A DNA stretch of 42,227 nucleotides from Neisseria shayeganii 871. Lineage in GTDB: Bacteria > Pseudomonadota > Gammaproteobacteria > Burkholderiales > Neisseriaceae. This document shows positions 26,473 through 34,787 of the stretch, in pieces. The stretch lies in assembly GCF_000226875.1 (NCBI RefSeq), contig NZ_JH164926.1:2279909-2322135 (forward strand), read 5' to 3'. Position 1 is the stretch's first letter; each line of letters starts with the position of its first letter. The notes below the pieces were generated by a model. It searched no databases. It saw only the letters and a list, made by a program, of their open reading frames with translations, and was not told the origin of the DNA. The position numbers and the translations under genes were made by a program.

Positions 26473-28202
26473 TGCAGGCCGCACACTGGCAGCTGCTGGC
26501 CGAGCTGGCCGACGGCACCTCCCACCACGTGACCGAGCTGGCCAAGCGCCTAGGGGTCAAGCCGCCGCAGCTCAACGGCTTCTGGCAGCAGATGCCGCCG
26601 CACATCCGCGGCCTGCTGCGCCAGCAAGACGGCCGCTGGCGGCTGGTGCGCAGCCTCGCCATTTGGGACGCCAAACGGCTTCAGCAGCAGGCATTGCAGC
26701 ACGGCTGGCAAGCCGAGCTGCTGCATGAGCATCCCTCCAGCAACACTTACCTGATGGAGCAAGCCAAAAGGCTACCTGAAAGCATCCACCGCCAAGCGGT
26801 GTTCGTCCACCGCCAAACCCACGGCCGCGGGCGACAGGGCAAAAGCTGGGAAAGCCGCTTGGGCGAATGCCTCACCTTCAGCATCGGCTGGTATTTCGAC
26901 TGCCCGCAAACCGCTTTGGGCGGGTTGGCGCTGGTGACCGCACTGGCCTGCTGCCGCGCCCTGCAAAAAGCCGGCGTGGCGGCGCAAATCAAGTGGCCGA
27001 ACGACCTGGTGGTCGGCGGCGAAAAACTCGGCGGCATCCTCATCGAAACCGTCGCCCACCAAGGGCGCACCGCCGCCGTGGTGGGCATCGGCATCAATTT
27101 CGTGCAGCCCAAAACCGTGGCGGCGGCCTCGGCGGTGCAAACCCAGTCCCAGCAAACCGGCGCCCACCATTTGGCCGACCAGCTGCTCGCCGAACTGGCC
27201 GCCATTTTCCCCCGTTTCGAACAACACGGTTTACAACCCTTTTTGGACGACTACCACGCCCTGCACCGCGACCAAAACCGCCCGGTGCGCCTGTTGCACA
27301 ACGGCGAGGCAGTGCTTGAAGGCACTGCCTTGGGCGTGGATGGCGGCGGCGCACTGCACATCCGCGACGCAGCCGGCAAAGAACACACCGTGGTCAGCGG
27401 CGAAATCAGCCTGCGGCCGCTGCACGAAGGCGAACCAAGCGCGCACACGCCCCCGGCCGGCAAATGCCTGCTTTTGGATGCCGGCAACAGCAAGCTGAAA
27501 TGGGCCTGGCTGGAAAACGGCCGCTTGGGGGCGGCCAATAAAGCCCCGTATTGGGATTTATCGGCCTTAGCCGAAAGCTGGCGCCAGCACGGCGGCGAAA
27601 CAGTGCGCATTGTCGGCTCCGCCGTTTGCGGCTCAGTCAAAAAAGCCGCCGTCGCCGAAGCACTGGGGCAAACGCCCGAATGGCAAACCTCCATGTCTGC
27701 TGCCTTGGACATCCGCAACCATTACCGCCATGTAGAGGAACACGGCGCCGACCGCTGGTTCAACATACTGGGCAGCCGCCTGTTCAGCCAACATGCCTGC
27801 GTGGTGGTGAGCTGCGGCACGGCGGTCACCATCGACGCCCTCAGCGCCGACAACCATTACCTAGGCGGCAACATCATGCCCGGCTTCAACCTGATGAAAG
27901 AAGCCATGGCCCTGCATACCGCCAACCTCAACCGCCCCATCGGCCGACCTTATCCTTTCGGCACCACCACCGCCAACGCGCTGGCCGGCGGCATGTCGGA
28001 TGCCGTTTGCGGCGCCGTCATGCTGATGCACCGCCGCCTGCAACAGAAACACCCCGGCCAGACGGTGGACATCATCATCACCGGCGGCGGCGCAAACAAG
28101 GTAAAACAAGGATTACCCGAAGACTTTGCTTTGGACAACCCTATTCAAATTGTGGATAATCTCGTGCTTTACGGATTACTCAACTGGGTGAATCAGGCAT
28201 GA
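26469..28202 (+). CDS. birA: Fused biotin--protein ligase / type III pantothenate kinase (BirA-CoaX)
   Basis: A 577-residue bifunctional protein. Residues 1-65 form a winged-helix region (VTELAKRLGVKPPQLNGFWQ). About 80-320 is the biotin ligase, with GRGRQGKSW (biotinyl-AMP site), KWPNDLVVGGEKLGGILIET and VGIGINF. About 335-577 is CoaX, type III pantothenate kinase, with CLLLDAGNSKLKWAW, EHGADRWFN, VVSCGTAVTIDAL and LGGNIMPGFNLM. It joins biotinylation of acetyl-CoA carboxylase to the first CoA step. This fusion is known in Neisseria. The wing suggests DNA binding. Start ATG 26469 overlaps hldC by four bases; the end overlaps the next gene by ATGA. A DUS lies at 26769-26780. Confidence 0.95.
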   Translation: MMQAAHWQLLAELADGTSHHVTELAKRLGVKPPQLNGFWQQMPPHIRGLLRQQDGRWRLVRSLAIWDAKRLQQQALQHGWQAELLHEHPSSNTYLMEQAKRLPESIHRQAVFVHRQTHGRGRQGKSWESRLGECLTFSIGWYFDCPQTALGGLALVTALACCRALQKAGVAAQIKWPNDLVVGGEKLGGILIETVAHQGRTAAVVGIGINFVQPKTVAAASAVQTQSQQTGAHHLADQLLAELAAIFPRFEQHGLQPFLDDYHALHRDQNRPVRLLHNGEAVLEGTALGVDGGGALHIRDAAGKEHTVVSGEISLRPLHEGEPSAHTPPAGKCLLLDAGNSKLKWAWLENGRLGAANKAPYWDLSALAESWRQHGGETVRIVGSAVCGSVKKAAVAEALGQTPEWQTSMSAALDIRNHYRHVEEHGADRWFNILGSRLFSQHACVVVSCGTAVTIDALSADNHYLGGNIMPGFNLMKEAMALHTANLNRPIGRPYPFGTTTANALAGGMSDAVCGAVMLMHRRLQQKHPGQTVDIIITGGGANKVKQGLPEDFALDNPIQIVDNLVLYGLLNWVNQA

Positions 28203-28987
28203 AATGGCTGTTTGCCATCTTGGTGGCTTTGAATATCATTGTTTTCGGGGGCATGCTGTTCAGCCGCATGGGCGCACCGCAACAGCAGCAGGCCGCCGCA
28301 CCGCCAGCCGCTCCCGCCCAGCCGACCGTGGTACAGATTCACACCGGCGCCCAACCAGCGGCCCCCGCGCCACAAGCGCCCGCCCAACCCGCCGCTCCCA
28401 CAAGCGCCCAAACAACGCCGCGCACACCGGCATCCGCGCCCCGCCGCGCCAACGAAACCGCCGGCAAACCGGCCGAACCCGCCGCACCGAAACAAAACGA
28501 CAGCGGCATCCGTGCCCCAGCCACCGCCTGCACCGCCACCGCCGTGATGCCCGAAGACGATTACCACCGCATCAAAGGCCTGCTCAGCCGCTGGCCGCAT
28601 TCCGCCACCCGCGTGGTCGAGCGGCGCAACGACAGCCGCCAGGCCGCCGCCCGCTACCAAGTCAGCGTGGCGGTTGACGGCGACCAGCAGGAAACCGCCG
28701 CCAAACTCAAATCGCTGGGCCTAAACGCCACGCCCGCCGGCGGCCGCCTCAACATCGGCACCTTCAACAACGAGCAGCAAGCAGAGCGTGCCGCCGCCCG
28801 CGCCCGCCAGGTCGGCCTGGTGCCGCAAATCAACCGCACAGGCTCCGGCGGCAGCGAGCAATCCGCCGCCTTGGGCGAATCCAAAATGCAGCTGACCTTT
28901 ATTAATGTGGACGATGCCGCCGCCGCCGGCATCAGCGGCGTCATCGGCCGCTATGCTTCCCTGCGTCGGGCACCGTGCCGCCGCTGA
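28199..28987 (+). CDS. SPOR-like membrane-anchored protein
   Basis: A 262-residue protein with an N-terminal membrane anchor (WLFAILVALNIIVFGGMLF), a long Pro/Ala/Gln-rich linker (about 28-105) and a C-terminal domain of about 75 residues that looks like SPOR: RYQVSVAVDGDQQETAAKLK, LNIGTFNNEQQAERAAARAR, VPQINRT. SPOR domains bind denuded peptidoglycan at septa. It is coupled to birA-coaX by an ATGA overlap, the arrangement I recall from neisserial genomes. The final 10 residues are Arg-rich and unusual. The SPOR call is moderate because the motif is weak. Confidence 0.72.
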   Translation: MKWLFAILVALNIIVFGGMLFSRMGAPQQQQAAAPPAAPAQPTVVQIHTGAQPAAPAPQAPAQPAAPTSAQTTPRTPASAPRRANETAGKPAEPAAPKQNDSGIRAPATACTATAVMPEDDYHRIKGLLSRWPHSATRVVERRNDSRQAAARYQVSVAVDGDQQETAAKLKSLGLNATPAGGRLNIGTFNNEQQAERAAARARQVGLVPQINRTGSGGSEQSAALGESKMQLTFINVDDAAAAGISGVIGRYASLRRAPCRR

Positions 28988-29039
28988 CGGCCTCCCCCAA
29001 CCGACCGCTTCCCCTTTTCCACCGTGTGAGTGCGCCACC

Positions 29040-29516
29040 ATGGATACCCCTCTGATTCAGCAAGTGACCGAACGGCTGGCCGAACGCGGCGAAACCGTTA
29101 CCTGCGCCGAGTCTTGCACCGGTGGCCTGTTGGCTGCCGAAATGACCCGCCTGCCCGGCAGCTCGGCGTGGTTTGAAACCGGCTTCGTGACCTACAGCGA
29201 CCAAGCCAAACAACAGCTCTTGGGCGTGAATGCCGCCACCCTGCGCCACTACGGCGCGGTGAGCGAACAAACCGTGCGCGAAATGGCCTTGGGCGCCTTG
29301 ATTGCGGCCAAAGCAGACTACGCCTTGAGCATTTCCGGTATCGCCGGGCCCGACGGCGGCAGCGAGGAAAAACCGGTTGGCACCGTTTGGTTCGGCTTGG
29401 CCACCAAACAGCGGATTTGGGCCAAGCAACACCAATTCTCGGGCGACCGCCAAGCCGTGCGCAGCCAATCGGTGCAGTTTGCCCTGCTCATGCTCAAGCG
29501 CTATTTGGAACGCTGA
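29040..29516 (+). CDS. pncC: Nicotinamide-nucleotide amidase (CinA C-terminal family)
   Basis: A 158-residue stand-alone CinA C-terminal domain that deamidates NMN to NaMN and so recycles NAD. Signature regions are TCAESCTGGLLAAEMTRLPG (about 21-40), GFVTYSDQAKQQLLGV, GAVSEQTVREMA and SISGIAGPDGGSEEKPVGTV (about 100-119). The length agrees with E. coli PncC. I start at ATG 29040; the open frame continues 45 codons back into the preceding gene. The ribosome site is poor, so coupling to the upstream operon is possible. Confidence 0.94.
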   Translation: MDTPLIQQVTERLAERGETVTCAESCTGGLLAAEMTRLPGSSAWFETGFVTYSDQAKQQLLGVNAATLRHYGAVSEQTVREMALGALIAAKADYALSISGIAGPDGGSEEKPVGTVWFGLATKQRIWAKQHQFSGDRQAVRSQSVQFALLMLKRYLER

Positions 29517-29570
29517 TCCCGCAACCCATCGTCATTCGGTTGAGTCAAATTTCGTTATTTTTCTTTAAAC

Positions 29571-29623
29571 GCAGGCCAGCTGAAACCGCCTTATTTGCAA
29601 GATGCGGTTTTCAGGTAGCCTGC
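29571..29623. terminator. Extended hairpin with a DUS arm
   Basis: GCAGGC and GCCTGC close a structure that also pairs CTGAAACCGC with GCGGTTTTCAG around a 13-base loop. An exact DUS forms the right arm (29610-29621). It is downstream of pncC. Confidence 0.6.
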
Positions 29624-29710
29624 GTCTGCATGATTGGATAGGGATTTCGCGACCGCCCGATCCGATCGCCCCAAGCGGGGCAGACCGCCATCATCCGCCA
29701 ATAGCTTGAA

Positions 29711-29731
29711 AATAGAAATAGTTCGTATTAG
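29711..29731 (+). promoter_or_regulatory. Candidate Fur-box-like region before tonB
   Basis: AATAGAAATAGTTCGTATTAG has an AT-rich partial dyad that matches the 19-bp Fur consensus at only about 10 positions. tonB-exbB-exbD is iron-regulated in neisseriae, which is the main reason to list it. Confidence 0.25.
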
Positions 29732-29743
29732 AATGCGCGGACT

Positions 29744-30667
29744 ATGCAAAACGATGACCGTTCTCTTTCCCTAACCGTACTGCTGTGCGTGATTGCTGCG
29801 CACATTGCAGTTTTTTTTGGCATCGCCCTGTTCAAAACGCCCGAGCCGCCATTGGAGCCGCCCGGGCTGAGTTTCGTGGATTTGGGCATGGCCGGCGGCG
29901 GGTCAGGCGGCGAAGGGGGCGGCGCACCGGGTGGAGACAGTGCACCGCCGGCCGAACCGGAGCCGCCCAAACCGCAACCCAAGCCCGAACCGCGCAAACC
30001 CCAACCTCGGGCCACGCCCAAACCGCAAGAGCGTATCCAACCGGTTATCCGCCGCGACGACCGGCCGGCCGATGTGGTGCAAACCAAGCCCGAACCCAAA
30101 CCGGAGCCTAAGCCCGAACCGAAGGTCGACCCCGCGCGTCAGGAATCCTCGCGCCCGAACAATAACCAGCCCGCCAATAACCGCAACACGCAAAATGCCG
30201 CTTCACAAAACCCATCCGGCAGCGGAGAAGGCAACAGCGCCGGTTCCGGCAGCGGCGGCAGCGGTGCATCAGGTTCCGGCAGCGGCCAAGGCCAAGGCAG
30301 CGGTGACGGCACCGGCAACGGCCCGGGTAGCGGCGGCGGCAGTGGCGGCGGTTCCGGAAACGGGGGCGGCGGTGGCGGCGACGTAACCTTACCCTCCCAC
30401 ACCGGCGGCTTCCTGAACAACCCCCGCCCGCCCTATCCGAAACAATTGGAAGAAGACGGCGTCAGCGGCACGGTGCGCCTGCGCGTGATGGTGGAAGCCA
30501 ACGGCAAACCCTCCAGCGTGGAAGTGGTGAGCGCTACCCACCCCCTGTTTGCCCGCAGCGCCAAAGAAACCGTGGCCAATGCCTACACCTTCCGCCCGGC
30601 CACCCGCAACGGCCAGCCCGTCCGCCACCCCTACACCTTTACCATCCGTTTCCGGGCGCCCAACTGA
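29744..30667 (+). CDS. tonB: TonB energy-transducing protein
   Basis: A 307-residue TonB. Membrane anchor about 9-28 (LTVLLCVIAAHIAVFFGIAL) includes the conserved His. A Pro/Lys/Glu-rich periplasmic spacer (about 70-130; repeats of PKPEP) is followed by an unusually long Gly/Ser-rich stretch (about 160-215). The C-terminal TonB domain has RPPYPKQLEEDGVSGTVRLR and ETVANAYTFRPATRNGQPV. With ExbB-ExbD it passes proton-motive force to outer-membrane siderophore and haem receptors. It is first of the operon tonB-exbB-exbD. Confidence 0.95.
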   Translation: MQNDDRSLSLTVLLCVIAAHIAVFFGIALFKTPEPPLEPPGLSFVDLGMAGGGSGGEGGGAPGGDSAPPAEPEPPKPQPKPEPRKPQPRATPKPQERIQPVIRRDDRPADVVQTKPEPKPEPKPEPKVDPARQESSRPNNNQPANNRNTQNAASQNPSGSGEGNSAGSGSGGSGASGSGSGQGQGSGDGTGNGPGSGGGSGGGSGNGGGGGGDVTLPSHTGGFLNNPRPPYPKQLEEDGVSGTVRLRVMVEANGKPSSVEVVSATHPLFARSAKETVANAYTFRPATRNGQPVRHPYTFTIRFRAPN

Positions 30668-30709
30668 GCCTCCCCATTTCCAACTTGATTGCCATACATA
30701 GGAACATCC

Positions 30710-31366
30710 ATGGATTTATTACAAGTCTTCAAACACGGCGACGCCGTCTTGATTGCCGTTTTCCTGATTTTGGTGCTGATGAGCATCGTCACTTGGTGGA
30801 TCATCATCATGCGCGCCATCAAGCTGCATAAAATCAAACATGCCTGCCGCGGCACCGTGGAAGCCGTGGCCACTTCAAACAATGTTGAGGACATGCTGCG
30901 CAAGGCCAAAGCCCATCCGTCCCCACTGAGCGAGCTGACCGAATCGGCCGTGGCCGCCGCCCGCCAATACCGCGCCTGCAGCGGCATCCCGCTGACCACC
31001 ATTCCGCTGGCCGACTATCTGGTGCAGCACATCCGCAACCAGCTCACCACCATCAAACGCCCGCTGAACGGCGGCCTCACCATCCTCGCCTCCGTCGGCG
31101 CCACCGCCCCGTTTATCGGCCTGCTCGGCACCGTTTGGGGCATTTACCGCGCCCTGCACAACATCAGCCTGCAGGGCCAAGTGAACATCGCCACCGTGGC
31201 CGGTCCCATCGGCGAAGCGCTGGTGGCCACCGCCATCGGCCTGTTCGCCGCCATTCCCGCCGTATTGGCCTACAACTTCATCGTGCACCACAACAAAAAA
31301 GTGGCACAGGTATTGGACACCTACGCCTACGACCTGCACGTCAAGCTGATGAACGACAAGGAGTAA
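30710..31366 (+). CDS. exbB: ExbB proton-channel subunit
   Basis: A 218-residue MotA/TolQ/ExbB protein with three membrane segments (about 15-38, 120-145, 165-190). Conserved areas are ILASVGATAPFIGLLGTVWG (about 124-143) and NIATVAGPIGEALVATAIGL (about 158-177). AGGA lies upstream of ATG 30710, preferred over an in-frame TTG seven codons earlier. It forms the stator with ExbD and powers TonB. Confidence 0.96.
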   Translation: MDLLQVFKHGDAVLIAVFLILVLMSIVTWWIIIMRAIKLHKIKHACRGTVEAVATSNNVEDMLRKAKAHPSPLSELTESAVAAARQYRACSGIPLTTIPLADYLVQHIRNQLTTIKRPLNGGLTILASVGATAPFIGLLGTVWGIYRALHNISLQGQVNIATVAGPIGEALVATAIGLFAAIPAVLAYNFIVHHNKKVAQVLDTYAYDLHVKLMNDKE

Positions 31367-31370
31367 AGCC

Positions 31371-31805
31371 ATGGCTTTCGGTTCGATGAACGAGGGCGAC
31401 GACGCCCCGATGGCCGACATCAACGTCACCCCGCTGGTGGACGTGATGCTGGTGCTGCTGATCGTTTTCATGATCACCATGCCGGTGATGACCCACTCCG
31501 TGCCCCTACAGCTGCCCACCGCCTCGGAAAAACAGCAGCAGGAAAACCAGCCGCAGCCCAAAGACCCGCTGCGCATCAGCATCAATGCCGACGGCCAATA
31601 CCACCTGGCCGAAGGCGAAGCGCTGCTCTTTAAAGATTTGGAAGCGCGCCTGCTGCAAATCGGCAAGGAAAACCCCGATACCGTGATTGCGATTGCCGCC
31701 GACAAAAACGTGCCTTTCGAACGGGTGGAAGACGCCCTAAGCGCCGTGCGAGACGCCGGCCTGAGCAAAGTGGGTTTTGTCACCCAAGAAGCGGACAGCC
31801 GCTAA
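31371..31805 (+). CDS. exbD: ExbD proton-channel subunit
   Basis: A 144-residue ExbD with one membrane segment. The MADINVTPLVDVMLVLLIVF region (about 14-33) includes the proton-carrying Asp in PLVDVMLVL. The periplasmic domain ends KVGFVTQEA. Ribosome site AAGGAG overlaps the exbB end; the genes are four bases apart. Confidence 0.96.
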   Translation: MAFGSMNEGDDAPMADINVTPLVDVMLVLLIVFMITMPVMTHSVPLQLPTASEKQQQENQPQPKDPLRISINADGQYHLAEGEALLFKDLEARLLQIGKENPDTVIAIAADKNVPFERVEDALSAVRDAGLSKVGFVTQEADSR

Positions 31806-31824
31806 CACCTACCTCCGGCTCAAA

Positions 31825-31886
31825 AACAGGCTACCTGAAAACCAGCCACGCAAGTTTCTGCGTAGTTTGTTTTCAGGTAGCCTGTT
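31825..31886. terminator. Bidirectional DUS-arm terminator
   Basis: Inverted DUS copies (31828-31839 and 31872-31883) form the outer stem, and a small inner stem ACGCA/TGCGT sits in the loop. It lies between the convergent exbD and baeRF genes. Confidence 0.8.
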
Positions 31887-31932
31887 GGATTGCTGCCGGA
31901 TGGTTTTCCGGCAGCCGCCTCATTTCTTTAAA

Positions 31933-33021
31933 TCAATAACGGGTAACCGCCACCACGCCGTGCTCGGCCTGTTGCGCGGCCAAGCGGCCGTTATCGACAA
32001 ATTTCACTTGGCCGCCGGCGGCCAGCACTTTCTCAATCATCTCGTCCACGATGTCTTCATAAGTGCGCTCGGATGCGGTGAAACCTTCCGGCAACAGCGT
32101 GAGTTGGCGGCCGTCTTCGCTGACCTCGGCAGCCAGGCTGCTGTCTTCTTCCACCACCAGCATTTCCGCCCGGCCGTCGATGGCGGCCTGCCACACCTCG
32201 TTGAGGCTGTCGACAAAGCGGTGGTTGCTCTTGGCCGCTTCCAAATCGGCAAACACTTTTTCGCGCTCCTGGCTCAGGGCTTCTTTCACCTGCGGCCAAA
32301 TATGCTGTGCCAGCTGATGCTCGCTTTCTTCGTTGTGGCCGCTGTGGATATACAGCATTACCTCGTCGCTGTTGCGCGCGCCTTCGCGGAAGTGGCCGAT
32401 GTTGCGGTCCACGCCCACCACCACGATGGGGGCGGGAATCTGTTTTTGCGCTTCGGCCAAAGCATCGCCGATTTCACGCATATTGTCGGCCACAATCTGG
32501 TCGCGCACATGGCTGATGTCCTGGCTGGGGCTGGCGCTGGCCACGGTGTTGGCCAGGCTGAAAGGGAAGCCGTAGGCGTGCACTTCGTTGAGCAGGTCTT
32601 TGCGGCCGACAAACAGGCGTGAGCCATGCTCGCTCAATACGGTGAGCAAATACAGCGGGCTGCGGTTCATGGCATACACCAGATCGCGGGTAACGAAGTT
32701 GTCTTCAATGCTCACGCGCTCGGGCACGCGGAAGGGCAGCTTGAACGACTCGCTGTATTCGGCGCTGGCAAAAATCACCAAGCCGTCGAGATTGTGCTCA
32801 TGGTCCACCTCATCGGCCAAACGATGGATAGCGGCGGCGATATCCGCCGTTTCGCGTTTGCCGAACTCCTCTTCCAAGCGGGCAACCGCTTCGCTCACCA
32901 AGTTTTTCAGCCGAATGGGGTCTTTGTCGTTGTCGGGGGAAGTGCGGTAGGTCGGCAGGGTGATGGTCACACTCGGGTAAGCCTGCTTGCTTTGGATGTC
33001 TTTGATGGTGGCCAGATTCAT
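31933..33021 (-). CDS. Bacterial archaeo-eukaryotic release factor-like (baeRF family 3) protein
   Basis: A 362-residue protein resembling the baeRF family, relatives of eukaryotic eRF1. Seen are VTITLPTYRTSPDNDKDPIR near the start, LLTVLSEHGSRLFVGRKDLL (about 124-143), IVVVGVDRNIGHFRE (about 198-212) and a C-terminal LVVEEDSSL and AAGGQVKFVDNGRLA as in the L7Ae-like end of eRF1-type proteins. A role in ribosome-associated release or stress has been proposed for the family; no direct evidence here. AAAGGAAAG lies before the ATG. Confidence 0.72.
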   Translation of the reverse strand: MNLATIKDIQSKQAYPSVTITLPTYRTSPDNDKDPIRLKNLVSEAVARLEEEFGKRETADIAAAIHRLADEVDHEHNLDGLVIFASAEYSESFKLPFRVPERVSIEDNFVTRDLVYAMNRSPLYLLTVLSEHGSRLFVGRKDLLNEVHAYGFPFSLANTVASASPSQDISHVRDQIVADNMREIGDALAEAQKQIPAPIVVVGVDRNIGHFREGARNSDEVMLYIHSGHNEESEHQLAQHIWPQVKEALSQEREKVFADLEAAKSNHRFVDSLNEVWQAAIDGRAEMLVVEEDSSLAAEVSEDGRQLTLLPEGFTASERTYEDIVDEMIEKVLAAGGQVKFVDNGRLAAQQAEHGVVAVTRY

Positions 33022-33362
33022 GGCTTTCCTTTCATATCAATCAATGGAGCCTGAAACTCAGGCACTCGGCTCAGATCAGCTTCAACCGCGCCCAATGTCG
33101 TGCGCGATAGCGTCAAATCATTTCTTATCACCGCAATTGGCAGCAAATGCCCATTTTTCAAACCAAAACCTTTATTTTTAACGCGAACTAACCACTTGCG
33201 CACAAAGCCTTACTTTCAGATCGGCTCCAGCAAAGCAAACAGGCTACCTGAACACGTTTCAGATAATATCTTAGCCGGTCAATGTAAAAATTTTGTGATT
33301 TATGCAATTTGCTGATTTTTATAGTTAAATTGTGTTACGCTTTTGCATTGGCAATAGCTTAC
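33022..33362. other. Intergenic zone at the host-prophage junction
   Basis: No supported gene. An exact DUS lies at 33241-33252, the last in the host part. AT-rich sequence follows (about 33275-33340). TATAGTTAAAT at 33320-33330 resembles one arm of a Xer recombination site only loosely. Confidence 0.35.
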
Positions 33363-33396
33363 CCGCCGCTTCCGTATTGATGGAGGCGGTTTTTTT
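33363..33396 (+). terminator. Plus-strand intrinsic terminator at the prophage left edge
   Basis: CCGCC and GGCGG stem with TCC/GGA inner pairs, followed by seven T. No plus-strand gene is upstream, so it may end a short transcript starting in the AT-rich zone. The same place reads as a small plus-strand frame (33332-33514) discussed in the findings. Confidence 0.65.
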
Positions 33397-33419
33397 ATGG
33401 GTGCATGGCGTTGCGCCGC

Positions 33420-34388
33420 CTATGCGGTTTTGGACGGAAGGCCGTATCTGGACGGATCGAAATCTTGACCGTTGTGCCAGAGATTCCAGGCGATGGCGGC
33501 CAGTTTGCGCATGAGTGCGACGAGAATAACCTTTGTGGGCTTGCCTTTGGCTTTCAGCCTATCAACAAATTTGGCGAAAAAGCCGAAGCGATAGGCGACC
33601 AAAGCTGGCATATAGAGTTCGCCTTTCAAGATGCGGTTTCCGTATTTTGACAGGCGCTCTTTTCTGTTTACCGATGTACCGGATTTTTGCCATTGCGGAG
33701 CTAATCCGGCAAAGGCAATGAATTTGTTTTCGGTGTCAAAGCGGTACATGGTCAGATAATGTGCGAGAACTGAAGCGGTGGTTTGGCCAATGCCGGGAAT
33801 GGTTTGCAGTTTGGCCGCTGCCTGCCTAGATTCCGCCTGCTCAGTCAAAGTAGCCAATTGCTCTTTGACTGCTTCAATGTGGTTTTTGAATTCTTCGGCC
33901 TGCTTGGCCAAGATGGTTTTTACAAACGGATCTTTGGCCGTTTTGATGCGATTTTTGATGCCGGTTAAATCGCCCCTAAGCTGGCGGAACAGAGTAATGG
34001 CGCGACGCATGGCATACTGATCTGCGCTTGGCTTGACGTAATCTGGCTTTGGCTTCAAATCGCGACAATATTCCGCAATCAGCTTGGCATCTTGTTTGTC
34101 TGTTTTGGTGCGCTGAAAGCGGCTTTTGGCAAAAGATTTAATTTTCAGCGGGTTCACAACGCTTACAGGATAACCTTGTTCAACCATGAAATCGGCCAAT
34201 CCTTCGTAGTAGACGCCGGTGGCTTCCATGCAGATATGCGGCTGGATTCCGAGCTCTTCGATCGCTGCCTGCGCTTTCAGGTAGCCTGAACGGTTATTAC
34301 TGATCTGTAAATAGTGCTGTTTGTTTTCCAGCAACAAAAAGCATAAGTCAATTTTATCTTTTGAGACATCACAGCCAAGTATTGTCAT
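33420..34388 (-). CDS. IS110-family (Piv/Irg-like) DEDD transposase/recombinase
   Basis: A 322-residue IS110-family recombinase. The N-terminal DEDD domain has ILGCDVSKDKIDLCF (first Asp), ICMEATGVYYEGLA (Glu, about 52-65) and RTKTDKQDAKLIAEYC (Asp pair, about 92-107). The C-terminal domain has LQTIPGIGQTTASVLA with the family Ser/Thr region GTSVNRKERLSKYGNR. Related piv/irg genes sit beside filamentous prophages in N. gonorrhoeae and N. meningitidis. AAGGA lies upstream of the ATG. No terminal inverted repeats are seen, as usual in IS110. It carries an exact DUS at 34276-34287, the only one in the prophage part. Confidence 0.93.
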   Translation of the reverse strand: MTILGCDVSKDKIDLCFLLLENKQHYLQISNNRSGYLKAQAAIEELGIQPHICMEATGVYYEGLADFMVEQGYPVSVVNPLKIKSFAKSRFQRTKTDKQDAKLIAEYCRDLKPKPDYVKPSADQYAMRRAITLFRQLRGDLTGIKNRIKTAKDPFVKTILAKQAEEFKNHIEAVKEQLATLTEQAESRQAAAKLQTIPGIGQTTASVLAHYLTMYRFDTENKFIAFAGLAPQWQKSGTSVNRKERLSKYGNRILKGELYMPALVAYRFGFFAKFVDRLKAKGKPTKVILVALMRKLAAIAWNLWHNGQDFDPSRYGLPSKTA

Positions 34389-34581
34389 ATGGAATTTTCC
34401 TTATATTCAGCTTTGTAGCTATTGATAATATCCAATCTTAATGATTCCGGCGTCCAATCTGAAACCCAGCCTGAAGGCTTGGTGGCTTTACGGACTTGTG
34501 CCGGTCTTGCCGCGCAAGGCAAGGTAGCTGATAGTAGCAAGCAATTGCTGATAATTTAAAGGTTTTTTGGGCGTTCCCTTC
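34389..34581 (-). other. Upstream flank of the IS110 gene, possible bridge-RNA region
   Basis: The 190 bases before the transposase contain small stems: CTTGCC/GGCAAG at 34507-34524 and AGCC-TGAA-GGCT at about 34468-34480. IS110 elements encode a bridge RNA in a non-coding flank; this is the expected side for the IS110 group. The guide loops cannot be identified by eye. Confidence 0.25.
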
Positions 34582-34680
34582 GGGCATGGCGGTGCGTTCT
34601 CGCCTGCGGTTATTTCAAACGATGGTTTACGTTTGAAAAACCTCCGACAACCGAACGCATTTTCCGCTGGATACATGCCC
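34582..34680 (-). ncRNA. C4-like structured RNA, copy 1
   Basis: Nested helices: GGGCATG/CATGCCC (34582-34588, 34674-34680), GCGG/CCGC (34589-34592, 34664-34667), TGCGTTC/GAACGCA (34593-34599, 34653-34659), then an internal loop (TCGCCTGC and TCCGACAACC on the plus strand), GGTT/AACC (34608-34611, 34639-34642) and a 9-bp stem with 8-base loop (34613-34638). It shares this plan with copies 2 and 3, with compensating changes. It resembles C4 antisense RNA of P1-like phages, from memory. Minus strand preferred. Confidence 0.6.
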
Positions 34681-34787
34681 TGCGGGGCGGGCTAAAATTC
34701 TGTAATTTCTCATGCTTGCAAAAACAGAACGGAGCCTGGGTCTCCGCCTCTTCAGGTCTATATCCCTAACGCATCTATTCCCACCCC

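Noticed and set aside
29719..29731. Similarity of AGTTCGTATTAG to the XerC arm of neisserial dif
   Set aside because: Only the first arm matches; the XerD half is absent and the site lies in the tonB leader.
2966..31886. Inverted DUS pairs as CRISPR-like repeats
   Set aside because: They are isolated pairs at gene ends with no regular spacers; they are uptake-sequence terminators.
33303..33330. Possible dif-like attachment site at the prophage left edge
   Set aside because: Only about 7 of 11 bases of one arm fit and the other arm does not; the right end is unavailable for comparison.
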